Assembly: GCA_907164885.2 (NCBI GenBank)
Contig: OU015499.1
Span: 148,089,118 to 148,153,117, forward strand
Direction of reading: 5' to 3'
Length of the DNA stretch: 64,000 nt
Source: Dolomedes plantarius
Lineage: Eukaryota; Arthropoda; Arachnida; Araneae; Dolomedidae
Below are positions 44,295-56,124 of the stretch, piece by piece. The translations under genes and the position numbers were made by a program. Positions within the stretch are counted from its first letter, which is position 1, and every line of letters starts with the position of its first letter. Under the pieces are notes generated by a model that saw only the letters and a list, made by a program, of their open reading frames with translations, ran no database searches and was not told the origin of the DNA.

Positions 44295-47083
44295 CAGGGG
44301 TTCTCAAACTTATCCAAGTCGTGGCACTCTTAATAGAATTAGAATTTTTCCACGGCACCCTCTCATATGTTATCTATCTGTGATATATTATTATTTATAT
44401 TATGTATAATATATATATATATATGTTTCATATTTGTATGACTGTAAAGAATAAATTATAGAAGTGGTAAGAACAGTAATAAATGAATACAACTTGTGTT
44501 TAAAAATCACACAAGTACTTTAATTGTAATTAATAGGAAAACATTTTAATAAAATTGGTAATAAAATTACCTTCCAAATGCTCTTTATTTAAGCGTGTGT
44601 AGTTTTAGTGTGATGGGTGAGCCTGTTGCTTACTACACAATTGTTCGAATCACGGAATAAAGCTTGATACAGCTACTCTGATTTCTTTTTCGACATTAAT
44701 TTTCGAATGATATTTTCTCTTTATAACAGCAATTGCTGAAAACCCAGCTTCGTACAGATATGAAGTTGCAAAGGGAATTAGAACACTTATAGCTTTTGCA
44801 CTTATAATGGGATACTCATTTCTTATATATATCCAAAACTCCGTCAATTCCAAACAAGCGAATTTCGCTTTCAGGTATTCGTCACTCACTAGCTCAATTA
44901 GATTTTCTTCCTGTTGTTAATTGAATTCTTTTGGAGCTTCAACATGGAATGGATCTTGGATCCACGCAAACTTCTCGGTTTGGTTTTCTGCAAAGTACTT
45001 TGCGAATCAGTCAGTTAGTTGTGATACATGCTCTCTGAAAACTGTCAGCATGCTATGTGAAACCTTTTCTCCACTACAGACCATGTACTGCTGCAATACA
45101 GGAAAACAACCTTTGCCTCCATTATCATTCATTTTTCTTTTCCATATCTGTAGTTTTTTCTTGAAAGATAAAATCTTCTCTTCACACTTCAATATATGCA
45201 TGTTACTGCGCTGAAGAGAAACATTCAATGGATTTAGTTTTTCAAATATGTCACACAAGTATGCCAGTTTCAGCAAAAAGTCTGGATTCGCTAAATTGAT
45301 GGCGATGACATGATCATTTTATTTCAGGAAATTGTAAATTTCTTATCGAAGTTGAAACGTTCGAGATAATTCATTGCCACGTGAGAGCCAACGCGAGCTG
45401 CAGTAGTATATAAGGGTCGTGTGCTTGGCCCGCAAATCCTCGCATAGGATTTTGAAAAATATGGCCTTAAGTAGCCTAGTATTTATACAGTTTACCACCT
45501 TTATTACACATTCTAGGACGAGATAGTGGATGACTCAGCGATTTCGATGCAAGAGCTTCCCTGCGAAGGGTGGAATGTGTCCACAAACAATCCAGGACTT
45601 TGCAACGAATCAGCGACTGTAGTCGTCCATAATGACCAGACATTGATCGAACACCATCATTGACACACCGATGCACATTGTCCAATGCAAATAATTTTCC
45701 GTCATAAATTTGTCGGATATCGAACATATCTTCAGCCGTTGCACTTCCAGTAATGCTATTACAAAACATAACGTCTTCAACAATAGTACAACCATCAATG
45801 AAACGTACATAGATCATGAGGTGTGCATCCTTATTTCTGTCTGTGGCCTCATCTAGTTGCAGTCAAAATTCGTTTCCTTTCAATTTCTCTATCAATTGAT
45901 TCTTGAGATCGTGAGCCATGTGCTGGATTCTTCGATTGATGGCGTTGTTCGACAAAGGAATGTTCGCCAGAAGTTTCCCCGCATTTTCTTCTATCGTTAT
46001 ATTAGCCATGTCAACAGAAGCCGGGATAATTAATTCCTCAGCAATAGTGTGAGCCTTGTTGCACTTCCCTACTCTATATGCCAACTTGAATGACGCCAAG
46101 GCATTTTTTGGCAGTGACGCTTGCTTAGTGAAAACATTTTTTGATGGTGCAAATCTTTCTTTTTTCTGCTAAAATATTCACGTGGTTTGTCGACTATGTT
46201 GCGATGTGTTTTTTGAAGGTTCCGTCTCAATTTTCTTGGATTCATGCTCTCGGATGATAGACTAGAAAAGATCACACACTGCGGTCTCTCTTCATCACTG
46301 ACTTCTATTGAACTGAAGCCAAAATCCAAGTAGCTGTCTTCGTATTTACGGCATTTCCGCTTATTTCTACGCACGTCACATGTCGATGCATGATCTTTAT
46401 TAGTATTTGCTTTATCGGTTTTTTCAAAAAAATGTATCCATTTTTACGAAAAATATCTATTCAGCTTTCTGAGAACACTGTATGTATGGCGACCACCAGC
46501 GAGATAACTGACGACGGGACTACCTGCCCGAAAAAGCAGACGATATGAGCTATCGGAGAAAAAGGGATAAGGAGTGTCACTAGTCTCGTTCGTCTTTGGT
46601 TATTGTGAAATATCTGCAGCCGAGAGGGCAGGTGCAAAGAACGTACAGGAGACATTCTCGAAATTCTTTGGACATGTGGCCTCCAACCGTTGGGGAGTGA
46701 ACTGGTTTTTGGTGACTGATCTTGACATTTTTTTCTTTTGCTAAGGAAGAATGCACATACAAGACAAGAACACGACCGGCTATAGGCAAGCCTATATTAG
46801 ATGTACCATGATCAGGCCATGGTACGTGCCACGAGACAAAACCGGACACTCCTTAAAACTGCGTCAAATCTAGTGATTCGATCTCCCCTCTCGAAGCAAA
46901 CACAAAGGTATACAGCGGACTCGAAGAGGAGAGTTGTTTTCCCCTTTTTGTCCATTTTCGTCAAGTTATATCGGAATAGTCTTTAGCAATAGATTAGACT
47001 GAAGATCATGGACGTTTCGCGGCACCCCTGATCTCTCTGCGCGACGCCCCAGGGTGCCGTGGCACACACTTTGGGAACCCTTG
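44295..47083 (-). mobile_element. hAT-B, complete ends (ZBED5/Charlie type)
   Basis: 2789 bp. Left end CAGGGGTTCTCAAACTTAT; right end, on the minus strand, CAAGGGTTCCCAAAGTGTG. The 8-bp target duplication GTCTAGGG is exact at 44287-44294 and 47084-47091. These ends and the duplication length are the hAT-Charlie signature. Confidence 0.93.
44650..46441 (-). pseudogene. hAT-B transposase, unit 2/3 junction (full length, frameshifted)
   Basis: Order from the N-terminus: BED-like finger (ERPQCVIFSS, SESMNPRKLRR) at about 46374-46230, lacking the second Cys and with Asn for a His. Then ASFKLAYRVGK and HTIAEELIIPA (46099-45863). After a frameshift, LQLDEATDRNKDAHLMIYV with the first catalytic Asp. 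FALDNVHRCVNDGV has the second Asp region, and LWTHSTLRREALAS follows (45817-45476). Then LAYLCDIFEKLN (45276-45007) and the dimerisation domain ELTEFWIYIRNEYP (44889-44650). Nearly full length but with several frame breaks. Confidence 0.87.
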
Positions 47084-47384
47084 GTCTAGGGAGTAAACAT
47101 CTACACATGTAGTGAATCTGATGAAAAAGACTTTTAATATTAATTTATCAGGAAGAAAAACTTCATGATGGAAATGGCCTATAATTTATATTTAGCATTG
47201 TATTCTAGGTTTATTTTATCCGTTTATTTTAATAGTTAAATATAGACCCTCGTTGATTAATTTTACAATTTTTCTTCAAAATTTTTTTTAATATCATTTA
47301 TTTTTCCATTTGGTTTTGAGATTTTTCAACCCAAATTTTTATAAATTATAATTATTTCAAATAAATTCTTTTGAAAATCTGTAC

Positions 47385-47505
47385 TCGATAATATCGAGAA
47401 TATAATATCGATATTACGATATTATCGAAAATATAATATCGATATTAAAATACCTAATATCGTAGGGTCAATATCGATATTTCTATAATATCGATATCAA
47501 TATCC
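47385..47505. repeat. ATATCGAT-rich right subterminal repeat of hAT-A
   Basis: Same block as 1255-1385, ending TCCCATCCCTAGCACGAATT. Confidence 0.55.
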
Positions 47506-47940
47506 CATCCCTAGCACGAATTGAATTCAGTTTAGATCCTCTGCACATTGACAGCCGGACAGTCCTTAAAATATGAAATATTATGATTTTTGAAATTCAA
47601 TAACAATAGAATTGATGTTTGAGTAGTATCCTAAAGTTATACAATGAGGAAAATAAAAATAATTTTAAATAAAATGGGGAAAAATATAGTCTCGAATTTT
47701 TTTAATGGATCATATCATTGTTAAAGTCTATGTTTTGGCTAAAGACATAATCAGAACCTTCAGTTTCACAGTTTGAAAAGGCGGAAAAGAAACCAAATTT
47801 CTTTTGCACAAAACCAAGTTTTGTGCAATTTTCTGATTTTAACTGAACTTCTATTAAGTTTTAATTTATTTCTAGTTAAATTGGGGGGCACATGCCGCCC
47901 CGTGCCCCCCCCCCCCCGACTTTACGCCTATGATTGTTAG

Positions 47941-49075
47941 GGAACTAGACTGGGGGGAGTGCAGGGTACGTCCAGACGGTGCGATTACCCTGAAAATTTA
48001 GTATTTTTAGGGGTAACTATTAGATTTAAAATGGGCAATATTTTAAGCTGTAGTTCTATAGAAATAACTTTAATGCTACAATTTATTAGCCTTGAAAATT
48101 AAAGTTGTTTTAAATTTTAATGAAGAAACAGCCTGTTTTAGTTCTAAATGTAGTTGTAGTTCGGTCAATGATGGACAAAAATATGGAAACAAAGTTTCCA
48201 TCTTTTCCATTTTATTTCAAAAAATAAGTTCAATTTTATTTTAAAAAATTATCCCTGGATAATTGACCAGTTACTTTGATTCATTAATAAATTTCTTTTT
48301 ACTTTTATTTTATTGCAAAAGGAAAATAAATAAGCTGTGTTCCATGTTATCGGACGAGCAGCGCGAAGGGGCGAGGTTTAAGAACCAGTCCTATCTACTT
48401 GCCGTGCGTAGGGATGGGTTAAACAAAAATAGCGCCAAGGCAAAACATTTCGCTGGGCGAGCAAGTGTACTTATGAGGAAGCTGTTCACTACTTTTTTTT
48501 ATGTTTCTCTAACTTTTAATTAACTAGCATTTAATAGTCTATTTGAATTTAACTTCTCTTAACTTTGTACAATAATCCATTGTAAAGTAATTGTGTAGTA
48601 ATCTGGGTGACAAGGGATGTCCCTTTGAAAAACTTCCTTCGAAGAGGAAAAATTAGCTTCGAAATTGAAAATGGGAAGTTCTGGACATGTATGAAAAGGA
48701 AGTGAGTTCGATCAGATCAACATTTTAAAGGCATTACCAAATATCGAAAGAAACCTCTATCGACGTATTTTCTATTCAATTTATTTCGACACGTAATTAT
48801 TAATTATTATGCACACGTGAATGTGAATGGTATATATTATATAGTTTTTAAATATATTTATTGAATTATTGTCTGCATCATATAAGTTTCTACACTCAAT
48901 ACTATAAGGACCAACAAATACTTTGGGAAAAATCTAACTCTCAAACGTTTGTGCTCTAACAATATTTTAACTGGTAAATCGCACTTTATCCCCTCACCGT
49001 TAATTAGCTTTTTCCATCATAAAATTAATAGTAATAAACGTACAGGAATTGTCGTTATTATTATATATCTGATTG
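47941..49075. other. Unit 3 flank between hAT-A and SINE-1
   Basis: Matches 1803-2931. Holds the short ORF at 48344-48523; otherwise AT-rich. Confidence 0.4.
48344..48523 (+). CDS. 59-aa short ORF, open only in unit 3
   Basis: ATG at 48344, MLSDEQREGARFKNQSYLLA onward, ending FFYVSLTFN. The start ATG is ACG in units 1 and 2, and unit 1 has a TAG at codon 5. A pyrimidine-rich run ending AAAAG precedes it, so an exon is possible. The middle of the frame is well kept (KNSAKAKHFAGRASVLMRKL). No family is recognised; the ORF may be chance. Confidence 0.2.
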   Translation: MLSDEQREGARFKNQSYLLAVRRDGLNKNSAKAKHFAGRASVLMRKLFTTFFYVSLTFN

Positions 49076-49352
49076 GTCGCCCAGTGGCTAAGTGGTTAAG
49101 ACATCAACCTGCTACGCCGGTGTGCGGGTGTGATTCCCGCATAAGACTTGGCTGTATTCTGGGGAACCGGTCAGTCTTCCGCCTGCAAATGGAGTCCCGT
49201 CTAGAAAGGGGAGCTGCAAACCATCGCCGGTCTCATTTTTTGTCAATAAAAATTCTTCTTTGATTGTGTTATTTTGTCTGTTTCTATCATTATTGTATTC
49301 ATATGTACACTAGACTGGGGTGTAATGTCGTCATCCCCCAGGGACATTGACC

Positions 49353-49425
<73 letters not shown>
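49076..49425 (+). mobile_element. SINE-1 (tRNA-derived) with TA tail, complete, unit 3
   Basis: tRNA-like head (box A-like TGGCTAAGTGG, T stem changed at GTGTGATTCC), body, and TA tail from about 49355. The target copies are ATATATCTGATT before the head and ATATATCTGAGT after the tail (to 49437). This copy shows the full structure and explains the truncated copies in units 1 and 2. Confidence 0.78.
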
Positions 49426-49433
<8 letters not shown>

Positions 49434-49437
49434 GAGT

Positions 49438-51902
49438 AATTACTGATATAGAAATACAATCATTAAATCTACTCACGTGTATACAGTTGTTGCGACGTCT
49501 AGCTCACACCCCGAATGTACTTCACACCACAAATGAAGTCAGAATCTCACACCTTCCGAGCATTCATACTTCTGTCTTAAACCTGCTCGAGTTAGGAATT
49601 CGCAGAACTGTAAACAATCAACCTGTTCAGGCTATCTGCCCGTAGTCAAAAGGAGAAAAAGAGGTGTGTTGTTATGGTGTGTGGTGAAACTTTTGCATAA
49701 AATCCTGACATTCCATCTGATGTTCAGATCAATGTCAAAACACACAAGCGAAATGTTTACTCTCATTCATTAGTTTTTTAATTCAAAACTTGATTCTAAA
49801 TCATTATTTAATCAATGACGTATTTAATGCTTTTCCATGATAAAAATTCAGTATGATGTGTCTAGAAAAAGAAGATACCGGAATATCGTATGAAATGACA
49901 CTTCCCATTGTAGAATCTGGTCACGTATATTTGCTATTGCATGATATCTGTAGCATGTGCCTCATTCCAAAGAACTTGGGCTAAATCACTTTCAGTTCAT
50001 TTATCATAGTTACCATATTCAACCAAGAGCCCAAAATCTCGTCTTACAAACTCAATTCACGATGACGGCATTTTAGCACTGTGAAATTCTTGTACGACCC
50101 GAGACTAAGGGCCTAACGAAGTTTCTACTGCTAAAGAGATTGAGGGGGTATATGTTGGGATGACTGCTTCTCCCATCGATTGCTGGTAAATATCCACTTC
50201 ATTCTTCAATGAAGTGGATTGACTGATCAACATATTATTGAAAATTCTTGCGTTAAAACATGAGGGAGTAATAAAAAAGGTTAAAAATACTCTTTATACA
50301 AACAAAGGTTTCAAAAAATATTGAATTGAGTACCAAAACTTGTAATAAAAAATACAGAAAACTAATGAAGAGGTGAAACTATGATAGATAAGAAAAAATA
50401 GAATTTTATAATTTATCAGAAAGCCACGTTTTGAATAATATAGGATGGAACAGATATTGGGCAATTTCAACTGCAGATTGTAACTCGATAGAAAAAGTGA
50501 AAAAAAATATCGCCGACTAGATCAAACTACAAGACACAAAACCCATTTTACCAAAAGCGAAAAGAACATAAAAAAATTCCTGGATTACATAGCACGACGT
50601 ATTACTAGTAGAAGAGCTGAAGATTAACTGACTGAGAAGGTCAAAGTCAAGGTAGTAGGGCTTACGGAGATATTAACTGCGAAAAATTGCACAACTCTCA
50701 ACTTCGAACGGATAATGAATTAATAAACTTATAGAAATATTCCGAATTAAACGAGTTGCCACACATTAATTTAGAAAAATCGCACGGATGCCGCCTGGAT
50801 CCGTGTTCGACCCGAGCTTTGGCCTGCGAGGAAACTTCCGTTTCCCCATAAAGCAGGGTTAAACCAATAACTGAGTAATCAGAAACAGATACCTTGACGA
50901 TGTCTGTCACTAAAATGAAACGGAATAACCGCTTCCAATAATGAGTTGGGTATTGGACCATTGGTGCCATTTATAGGCAGGGCAGGGAACCAAAAACGGT
51001 TTCCCAAAAGGGAGGTTTTTGCAGTGTTAAAGCAATTATGTTAAGATAAAAGAAAGAATTAATGGATGTAGTAATAAAAAAACTTTATTATACGTGGATT
51101 TTTTAAACATGGAGGTCAAATGACTTGATAGTATCGCTTTAAGGTCAAAAGGTTCGGCAGAAAACATCGCTCTGTGACAGTTCGTCATAGGGGGACTCTG
51201 CATTATTGAAGTTTGCTTCATACAGACATTTTTGTTGCTTTAGCAAGAAATGTCCCAATCATTAAAATTATGATCCTTTATGCTGAATACTGCCTAGAAA
51301 AAGACCGTCGAAAATTTCTAAAATAACTGTCGACGTTTGAAATGGACCCTTTTTGTCATAATGAACGCGATTTTTCTACGTGCCAATTTTTAGTAATATC
51401 AAATGAATCAGGAAAAAATCCCAAGAAAATACATAGTTTGGCGAAGTTTTTAAATTTACTTAGAACAAAACTGTAAAACTTGACAAAGAATCGGAAACTA
51501 CATAATTCAATATAGAATGTAAGAATTCAAATATGCTGCAGTATATTGCTTAAACACAAATGACATTTCATTCGTTTATAGCCGAATACTTTCAGTTATA
51601 ATATCTCATTTTGAAATGCGAAGGTTTCGCCAAATAAATTGTAGTTATGAAAACTTTGAATCGACGCATGTGTTAAATCCAATTTTCACATTTATGGACC
51701 ACGTAAAACACTTTTCTTTACAAAAATCCATTTTTCTTTGACCGCATTCGGTTATACGAGAGACAAACATTCTCATCAAAACAGATTCCAGTTTCTGTTT
51801 GTCTATTAACTGTTTATACTCAGTGGTACTGATCGCGGATGGGTTTTTAAACAAAAAACTTTTCATAAATTAATGAAAGGTTAATTTTCTTATCCGATTC
51901 TG
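49438..51902. other. Unit 3 flank between SINE-1 and SINE-2
   Basis: Matches 3028-5610, with about 110 bp missing near 49500. Contains the hairpin 50192-50219 and the recurrent minus-strand frame 50698-50970. No gene recognised. Confidence 0.4.
50192..50219. repeat. 12-bp-arm hairpin, unit 3
   Basis: Identical to 3909-3936, including the CTTC loop. Confidence 0.7.
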
Positions 51903-51995
51903 AAGGCCGGGGCGATGGCCGTGTGGCTAGGGCGTTGGCATTCGGTACTAGACTCTGTGGGTTCGAGTCCCACAGTCTCTGGTATCGCGTTCTCG
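51903..51995 (+). mobile_element. SINE-2 tRNA-like head, unit 3
   Basis: Box B GGTTCGAGTCC at 51960-51970 with a perfect T stem (GTGGG/CCCAC). The box A region is TGGCCGTGTGG. Confidence 0.55.
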
Positions 51996-52206
51996 ATATC
52001 TCAGCTAACGCATCTCGTATTTTATTGTCCATCGTCGACTGACAATGTCATAGTCCTGATGTAATGCCCACTATTGGCGTGGATGCTTGTAGACGTTCGG
52101 AATCAGCTTTAAGCAGTAGGTCCTGGTCAAATAAACCTTCGTGTAGCAAAAAATGACCTCAACCAACGACAGCTCCTGAATTTCAATGAATTTTATTTTA
52201 ATGTGT

Positions 52207-52214
52207 TATAAAAC
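52207..52214 (+). promoter_or_regulatory. TATA-like motif, unit 3
   Basis: TATAAAAC, 67 nt before the ATG at 52274. Confidence 0.2.
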
Positions 52215-52273
52215 CAGCGCTATTTGAGTTCATTTTCATTAGCCATTTAACAAATGCATATTTTGTATTCACG

Positions 52274-52465
52274 ATGGCATCCTCAATCTCGATAGCTTTT
52301 CCACTCATTAAGATTCTAGATATGATAGGTTTTTATGTTATTCTGAGTATTCGGTCGGGTAGTTATACGCATTACTTGCAAGCATTTCCTTACTTGGTAA
52401 GAATTTATGGCATTTTAAATGCATCGTTACTTACGTTAGTAAGGTATTTAAACTCTGTATCTTAG
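52274..52465 (+). CDS. Conserved 63-aa hydrophobic ORF, unit 3
   Basis: Identical in length to the unit 1 and 2 copies. Changes against unit 1 are few (such as Met and Gly in ILDMIGF). Two hydrophobic stretches, the loop RSGSYTH and the TTA|GTAAGG donor-like site are all kept. Confidence 0.35.
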   Translation: MASSISIAFPLIKILDMIGFYVILSIRSGSYTHYLQAFPYLVRIYGILNASLLTLVRYLNSVS

Positions 52466-54376
52466 GTCAGAAAAGCTCTATAAGAATTACATGAGAACAA
52501 ACACGTTATTACTCGACGATGAACGACAAAATGCCTGATGCGTTAGCTCAGATATTGAGAAACCTTGGAGAAACTAAGAAAAATTAATCCCAGAGCTAGA
52601 AAGAATAAGCTTCGACGGAATACACAAATAAAAATGGCAGGTAAAGAAAGATAATTGAAATAGTTCATAGAACATAAAAAAGGTTTATGACGTGACGTAC
52701 TGAATGAAAACAAAATGTTGTAATGGACTCGACGTATTGTATTTCCCCAGGTGACGTCACTTATCCTTCAGGCTGTGAGCAATATTTAGCTCGACAAATC
52801 TCGCTTCTCAGAATTGTCCCGCAACCACCTACAAACTGTATAGCACTAACTCCCGCGATGGCTCCTTTCTTTAGATCTCGATAATACGGGATATTATTCA
52901 ATAAGTTTCGTAAATTAAAAAAATATATATATTACTCACTTTTCTATAAATCAAATTTTCAGAAGTAATAAATTAAATATTAGAGAAAATAACATTCTCT
53001 AAATTAAAATAATAAATTATTTCCTCCTAGGTACATTATCAAGGTAAACAAGAAATAGTATAAGATACTAATCGAAATCTTTGGGAACATATAGTGCGAG
53101 TACCTTACGAGGCATTTCGACGAAATATCACTTACGAAACCACGTGAATATCCAATGAATGCCAACCGTTTTACACGGGGAACACTTTTGTTTTAAATTT
53201 ACAACGGCGCAATTGTTTTGCTGCACATTTCCTAATGAACTTAAAAAATCGATGCATTACAGAACAAATATTTTGGTTTTGAGAACTCCAGGATTTTCAA
53301 TATGGGCTGCTGTTCGTGTGAATGTCTTTTCCCATGTTTTATTTGAACGCAAAACATCCGATTTCCTCTACCGTGAACTCTCGTCATCATCGGAAACAGA
53401 GCTCATAAACTGTTGAATAATCAGTGACCCAATGGTTGAGATATCGATGCAAATATCGATGAAAGAACAATGTTTGAAGAGGATTCTGGGAATCCGTCAT
53501 TCTATTAAAAACTTTGAAAGCTGTTACTTGTAAAGATCCCAGTTCGTTTTTCAGAGTTAATATATCGACTTTTTTGAGTAGAATAGAAGAAATTCGATAT
53601 GAATTTCGTTACTGGATGGATGAGGTTGAAGATGTAAGTGAAAAATTATTATTTTATTGATCCTTATATTAAATTTCGCCGCGAGATCATTTCAAACGCA
53701 CCTCGATTTGCACGGTCTAAAATGAAATTAAAATGTAGATTTTAACTGCGTTTTCATGTTTTTGTAAACATTTACTCTAAAAACATATAACGATAGAAAG
53801 AAATTCTTACGGAAGAATTCGATTTTAAAACAATTTCTGCTTTCAGAAAAATAGGTGTAAAAAATTTAGGGCAGACGTTCAATGGATATGTAATTAGGTT
53901 ATTAAACGGTAGTTAAATTATGCTTAAAAAAAGAGCTTCTTTTACTAATGTGGCGTATTTTCTGCCATATTCATATCTTTCTGCTGAAAAACAAGAATAT
54001 TTCCCATAATTCTAAGTCTCCAGAAAGAAATCCGATTGGTCTATTGCGGATTTTAAATATTTCATAGAACAGATATAGTGTGGGAAGCCAGCGGACGTAA
54101 TTTGTAAACGGTAATATTTTCATCTTTCAGAGACCTGTTAAAGCAGCATCTGCTTTTCGACTGACTTCAAAAAACTTTTTTACCTAAAAATAATATAGAT
54201 TTCTGGAGTTCACTAAGGTCTGTTAAAGAACAGTATACGACATTTTAGACCAATGACTTTTCATTTGTATGAAACAATTTAAGAAATTACTTTGAATTAA
54301 ATATCAAGGTATTTCATTATTAAGACGGCCCAGGAATAATTTAAAACTGTTTTTGCTGAAAATAAAGTAATACTTT
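52466..54376. other. Unit 3 flank
   Basis: Matches 6174-8081. The MNDKMPD short frame is near 52519, and the 85-codon remainder of the frame seen in unit 2 is at 53159-53416. Otherwise AT-rich with nothing recognised. Confidence 0.35.
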
Positions 54377-55147
54377 ATGACACCCACAGTTTCAAAAGTA
54401 CGAACGTTGACAAAATTCGACTTGTACGTAGATTACTTTGGTAAATCGGAAGAAGCTGGGGTGGTTGCCGACTTTTTGGCGATTTTTTTAAAAGTCGCCA
54501 AATTTGCGTTTCTGAGTTCGCGATTTTTTTTCCCCGCTCATATTTTGTTGTTTTGCTGTTTTTAAAAGTTTAAAATACACGCTGCCATCGCCAATTTGGC
54601 GCCAAAATTCCGTTCGGAGACCTGTTAGACTTAAACTGCGAAATGTAAACAAATGTGGCGACCAAGAAAGAACAAATGAATTGAAATACAAACTTATTGC
54701 TGGCTTTATGAAACTCGTAGGCGCACACGGGATCTTAGCTTTGCTCAGATACCCTTGCTTCACTCCGCTACGCTCCGTTACGCATCCGTCCAAAAATATT
54801 ACAGAAAATCCCCAGCCGCGGGCTTCGCTACGTACCGCTGACTGTATAAAATCTTCCGCTGGCTGTAGAGGTCAGTAGAACAAAGCTTATCCCACAAAAG
54901 ATGGAATTGTAGGGGTAACCAGAAAAGGGGATATATCATAACAGGAAGTAAATAATTGCCAAGTTGGCGGCAGCCCCAAATTCTTCCGATTAACCATTAC
55001 GGTATTTCACAATACGGTAAATGTAAAGAAGTGGTTACCGCTTGGCATGTTTTGGCGAAGTTTTTTAAATTAGCCGAACCAAAACACAACGGTAACGCCA
55101 ACGTAGAGGACAAAAAATTACGGGTGTATACAGCAGGTCTTAGGTGA
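54377..55147 (+). pseudogene. 71-codon ORF remnant, unit 3 (split by a transposon)
   Basis: The best coding copy: MTPTVSKVRTLTKFDLYVDY is intact from ATG at 54377, then a MITE (54440-54995) splits it. Coding sequence resumes at ISQYGKCKEVVTAWHVLAKF and ends YTAGLR at TGA (55145-55147), two codons before the stop position in unit 1. Function unknown. Confidence 0.45.
54440..54995. mobile_element. 556-bp MITE-like insertion, unit 3 only (possible Merlin type)
   Basis: Inverted ends GGTAAATCGGAAGAAGCTGG and, from the right, GGTTAATCGGAAGAATTTGG. The flanking octamers ATTACTTT (54432-54439) and ATTACGGT (54996-55003) are an imperfect 8-bp target copy. Units 1 and 2 have the empty GATTACTTTATTTCAC. 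GG-starting ends with 8-bp copies fit Merlin, but no transposase part is visible, so the family is uncertain. Confidence 0.75.
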
Positions 55148-55528
55148 TTAAAATAATATCAATATTTCTTAGTAACTCCTAAATGATGATATTTCCTCAT
55201 AATGGAAACTAAGAATAGGAAATTGTCTTGCAAACAATAAAACGAAAACAAGGCCTAATAATAAAATCGCATCAGTCGAAGGTTAATTTTATGCTAACAA
55301 GAACTCCTGTCGTCTGTGTCACTAAAGAAAAGTCCGTTAAACAGAAATCTGTTATCTATTTATAACATTGACTGTCGAATATATAAGATAACATTAAGTT
55401 TTGCGCATTTATCTCACACAATAAGAGCCTTATCCACTTCTTTGCAAAAGCCAAACTGAACAATTGTAATAATTCCTAATTGAAGAACCTTATTGGAGAA
55501 TTGCCTAATTTTTTACAAAAGATTAATT
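55148..55528. other. Unit 3 flank between two MITEs
   Basis: Matches 8298-8675. AT-rich, no gene. Confidence 0.4.
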
Positions 55529-56116
55529 GGTACTTTGGGATTATCCCGTCGACCATTTTCGCCAAACCCGATATTATCACCAAAAGGTAGCTTTTGCGCC
55601 AATAACCGCAAATTTTATCACATTTACTGTGTAATCCTTGACTACGCGAGTTAGTGTTCTTTAGCGTGTTGAAATATACTGTTTTTTTTACTCCGCTGCA
55701 AAATGATTCGAATTTTGAATTTGCCTAGCACCGAAGAGAGTGCAGTGGCATATTTTCAAGAGTATGGAATCATTTCTTCTAAGAAAATGTGCGTGAATGG
55801 CGACTGCACAAGGATAATGACTTGTTTGTTTGCGCTTTAAAAGCTATCAAGGACTTTTGGTCACCGAAATGATTGATAATAATATATATGGTTAGAATCA
55901 AGAATAATTCAATATGTAATTATAAAAAAATAGAGGTGTTTACTTTGTTTTGATTCTTTTTATTAATAATGTGTTTTAATAATAATATTGTATTCATAAT
56001 AAATTTAATGTGTTTAGAATGTTTATTTTGGAAATTGCTTTCTCATTATGATGGCGCCAAAGGATTTGCGTATTTTCGCGAGCATTGACAGGTCGACGGA
56101 ATAATCCTTAAGTACC
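55529..56116 (+). mobile_element. 588-bp Merlin-like element, unit 3 only
   Basis: Inverted ends GGTACTTTGGGATTATCCCG (left) and GGTACTTAAGGATTATTCCG (right, read inward), continuing TCGACC in both. Exact 8-bp target copy GATTAATT at 55521-55528 and 56117-56124. The empty site is in units 1 and 2 (GACTAATT, GTCTAATT). An ATG at 55703 opens a short frame resembling the N-terminus of Merlin/IS1595-like transposases. Confidence 0.85.
55703..55840 (+). pseudogene. Short transposase-like N-terminal fragment in the Merlin-like element
   Basis: 45 codons: MIRILNLPSTEESAVAYFQE, then YGIISSKKMCVNG, ending in TAA. AV-x-FFQE-x-G-I followed by C-x-NG is how Merlin/IS1595-type transposases usually start, before a zinc-binding CxNGH motif. 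Here the motif is CVNGD and the frame ends soon after. The match is by eye. Confidence 0.4.
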
Positions 56117-56124
56117 GATTAATT

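Larger units (their letters stand above)
25216..46121. repeat. Tandem segmental duplication, unit 2
   Basis: Second copy. Compared with units 1 and 3 it has lost about 1.2 kb near 25597, fusing the hAT-B N-terminal region to the last part of hAT-A. It has also lost the block after the TA microsatellite at 27700, about 190 bp of Tc1-A, and 91 bp at the start of the coiled-coil exon. It has gained a SINE (28608-28831), a hAT-type MITE (34762-34942), a local duplication (27700-28607) and a 108-bp duplication within the coiled-coil repeat. Confidence 0.93.
40401..47932 (+). mobile_element. hAT-A composite element, best preserved copy
   Basis: Left end CATAGGCGTA (40401), right end TTTACGCCTATG (47932). 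Target copies are ATTGCTAG (40393-40400) and ATTGTTAG (47933-47940), one mismatch apart. Contains transposase remains 40767-43564 split by Tc1-C (41627-43129), and a complete-ended hAT-B (44295-47083). Comparing its interior with 18009-25788 shows which insertions are shared (Tc1-C, hAT-B) and which are private (solo LTR). Confidence 0.87.

Noticed and set aside
48949..49263. 104-codon plus-strand frame in unit 3
   Set aside because: It reads through the SINE-1 head and body; not a gene.
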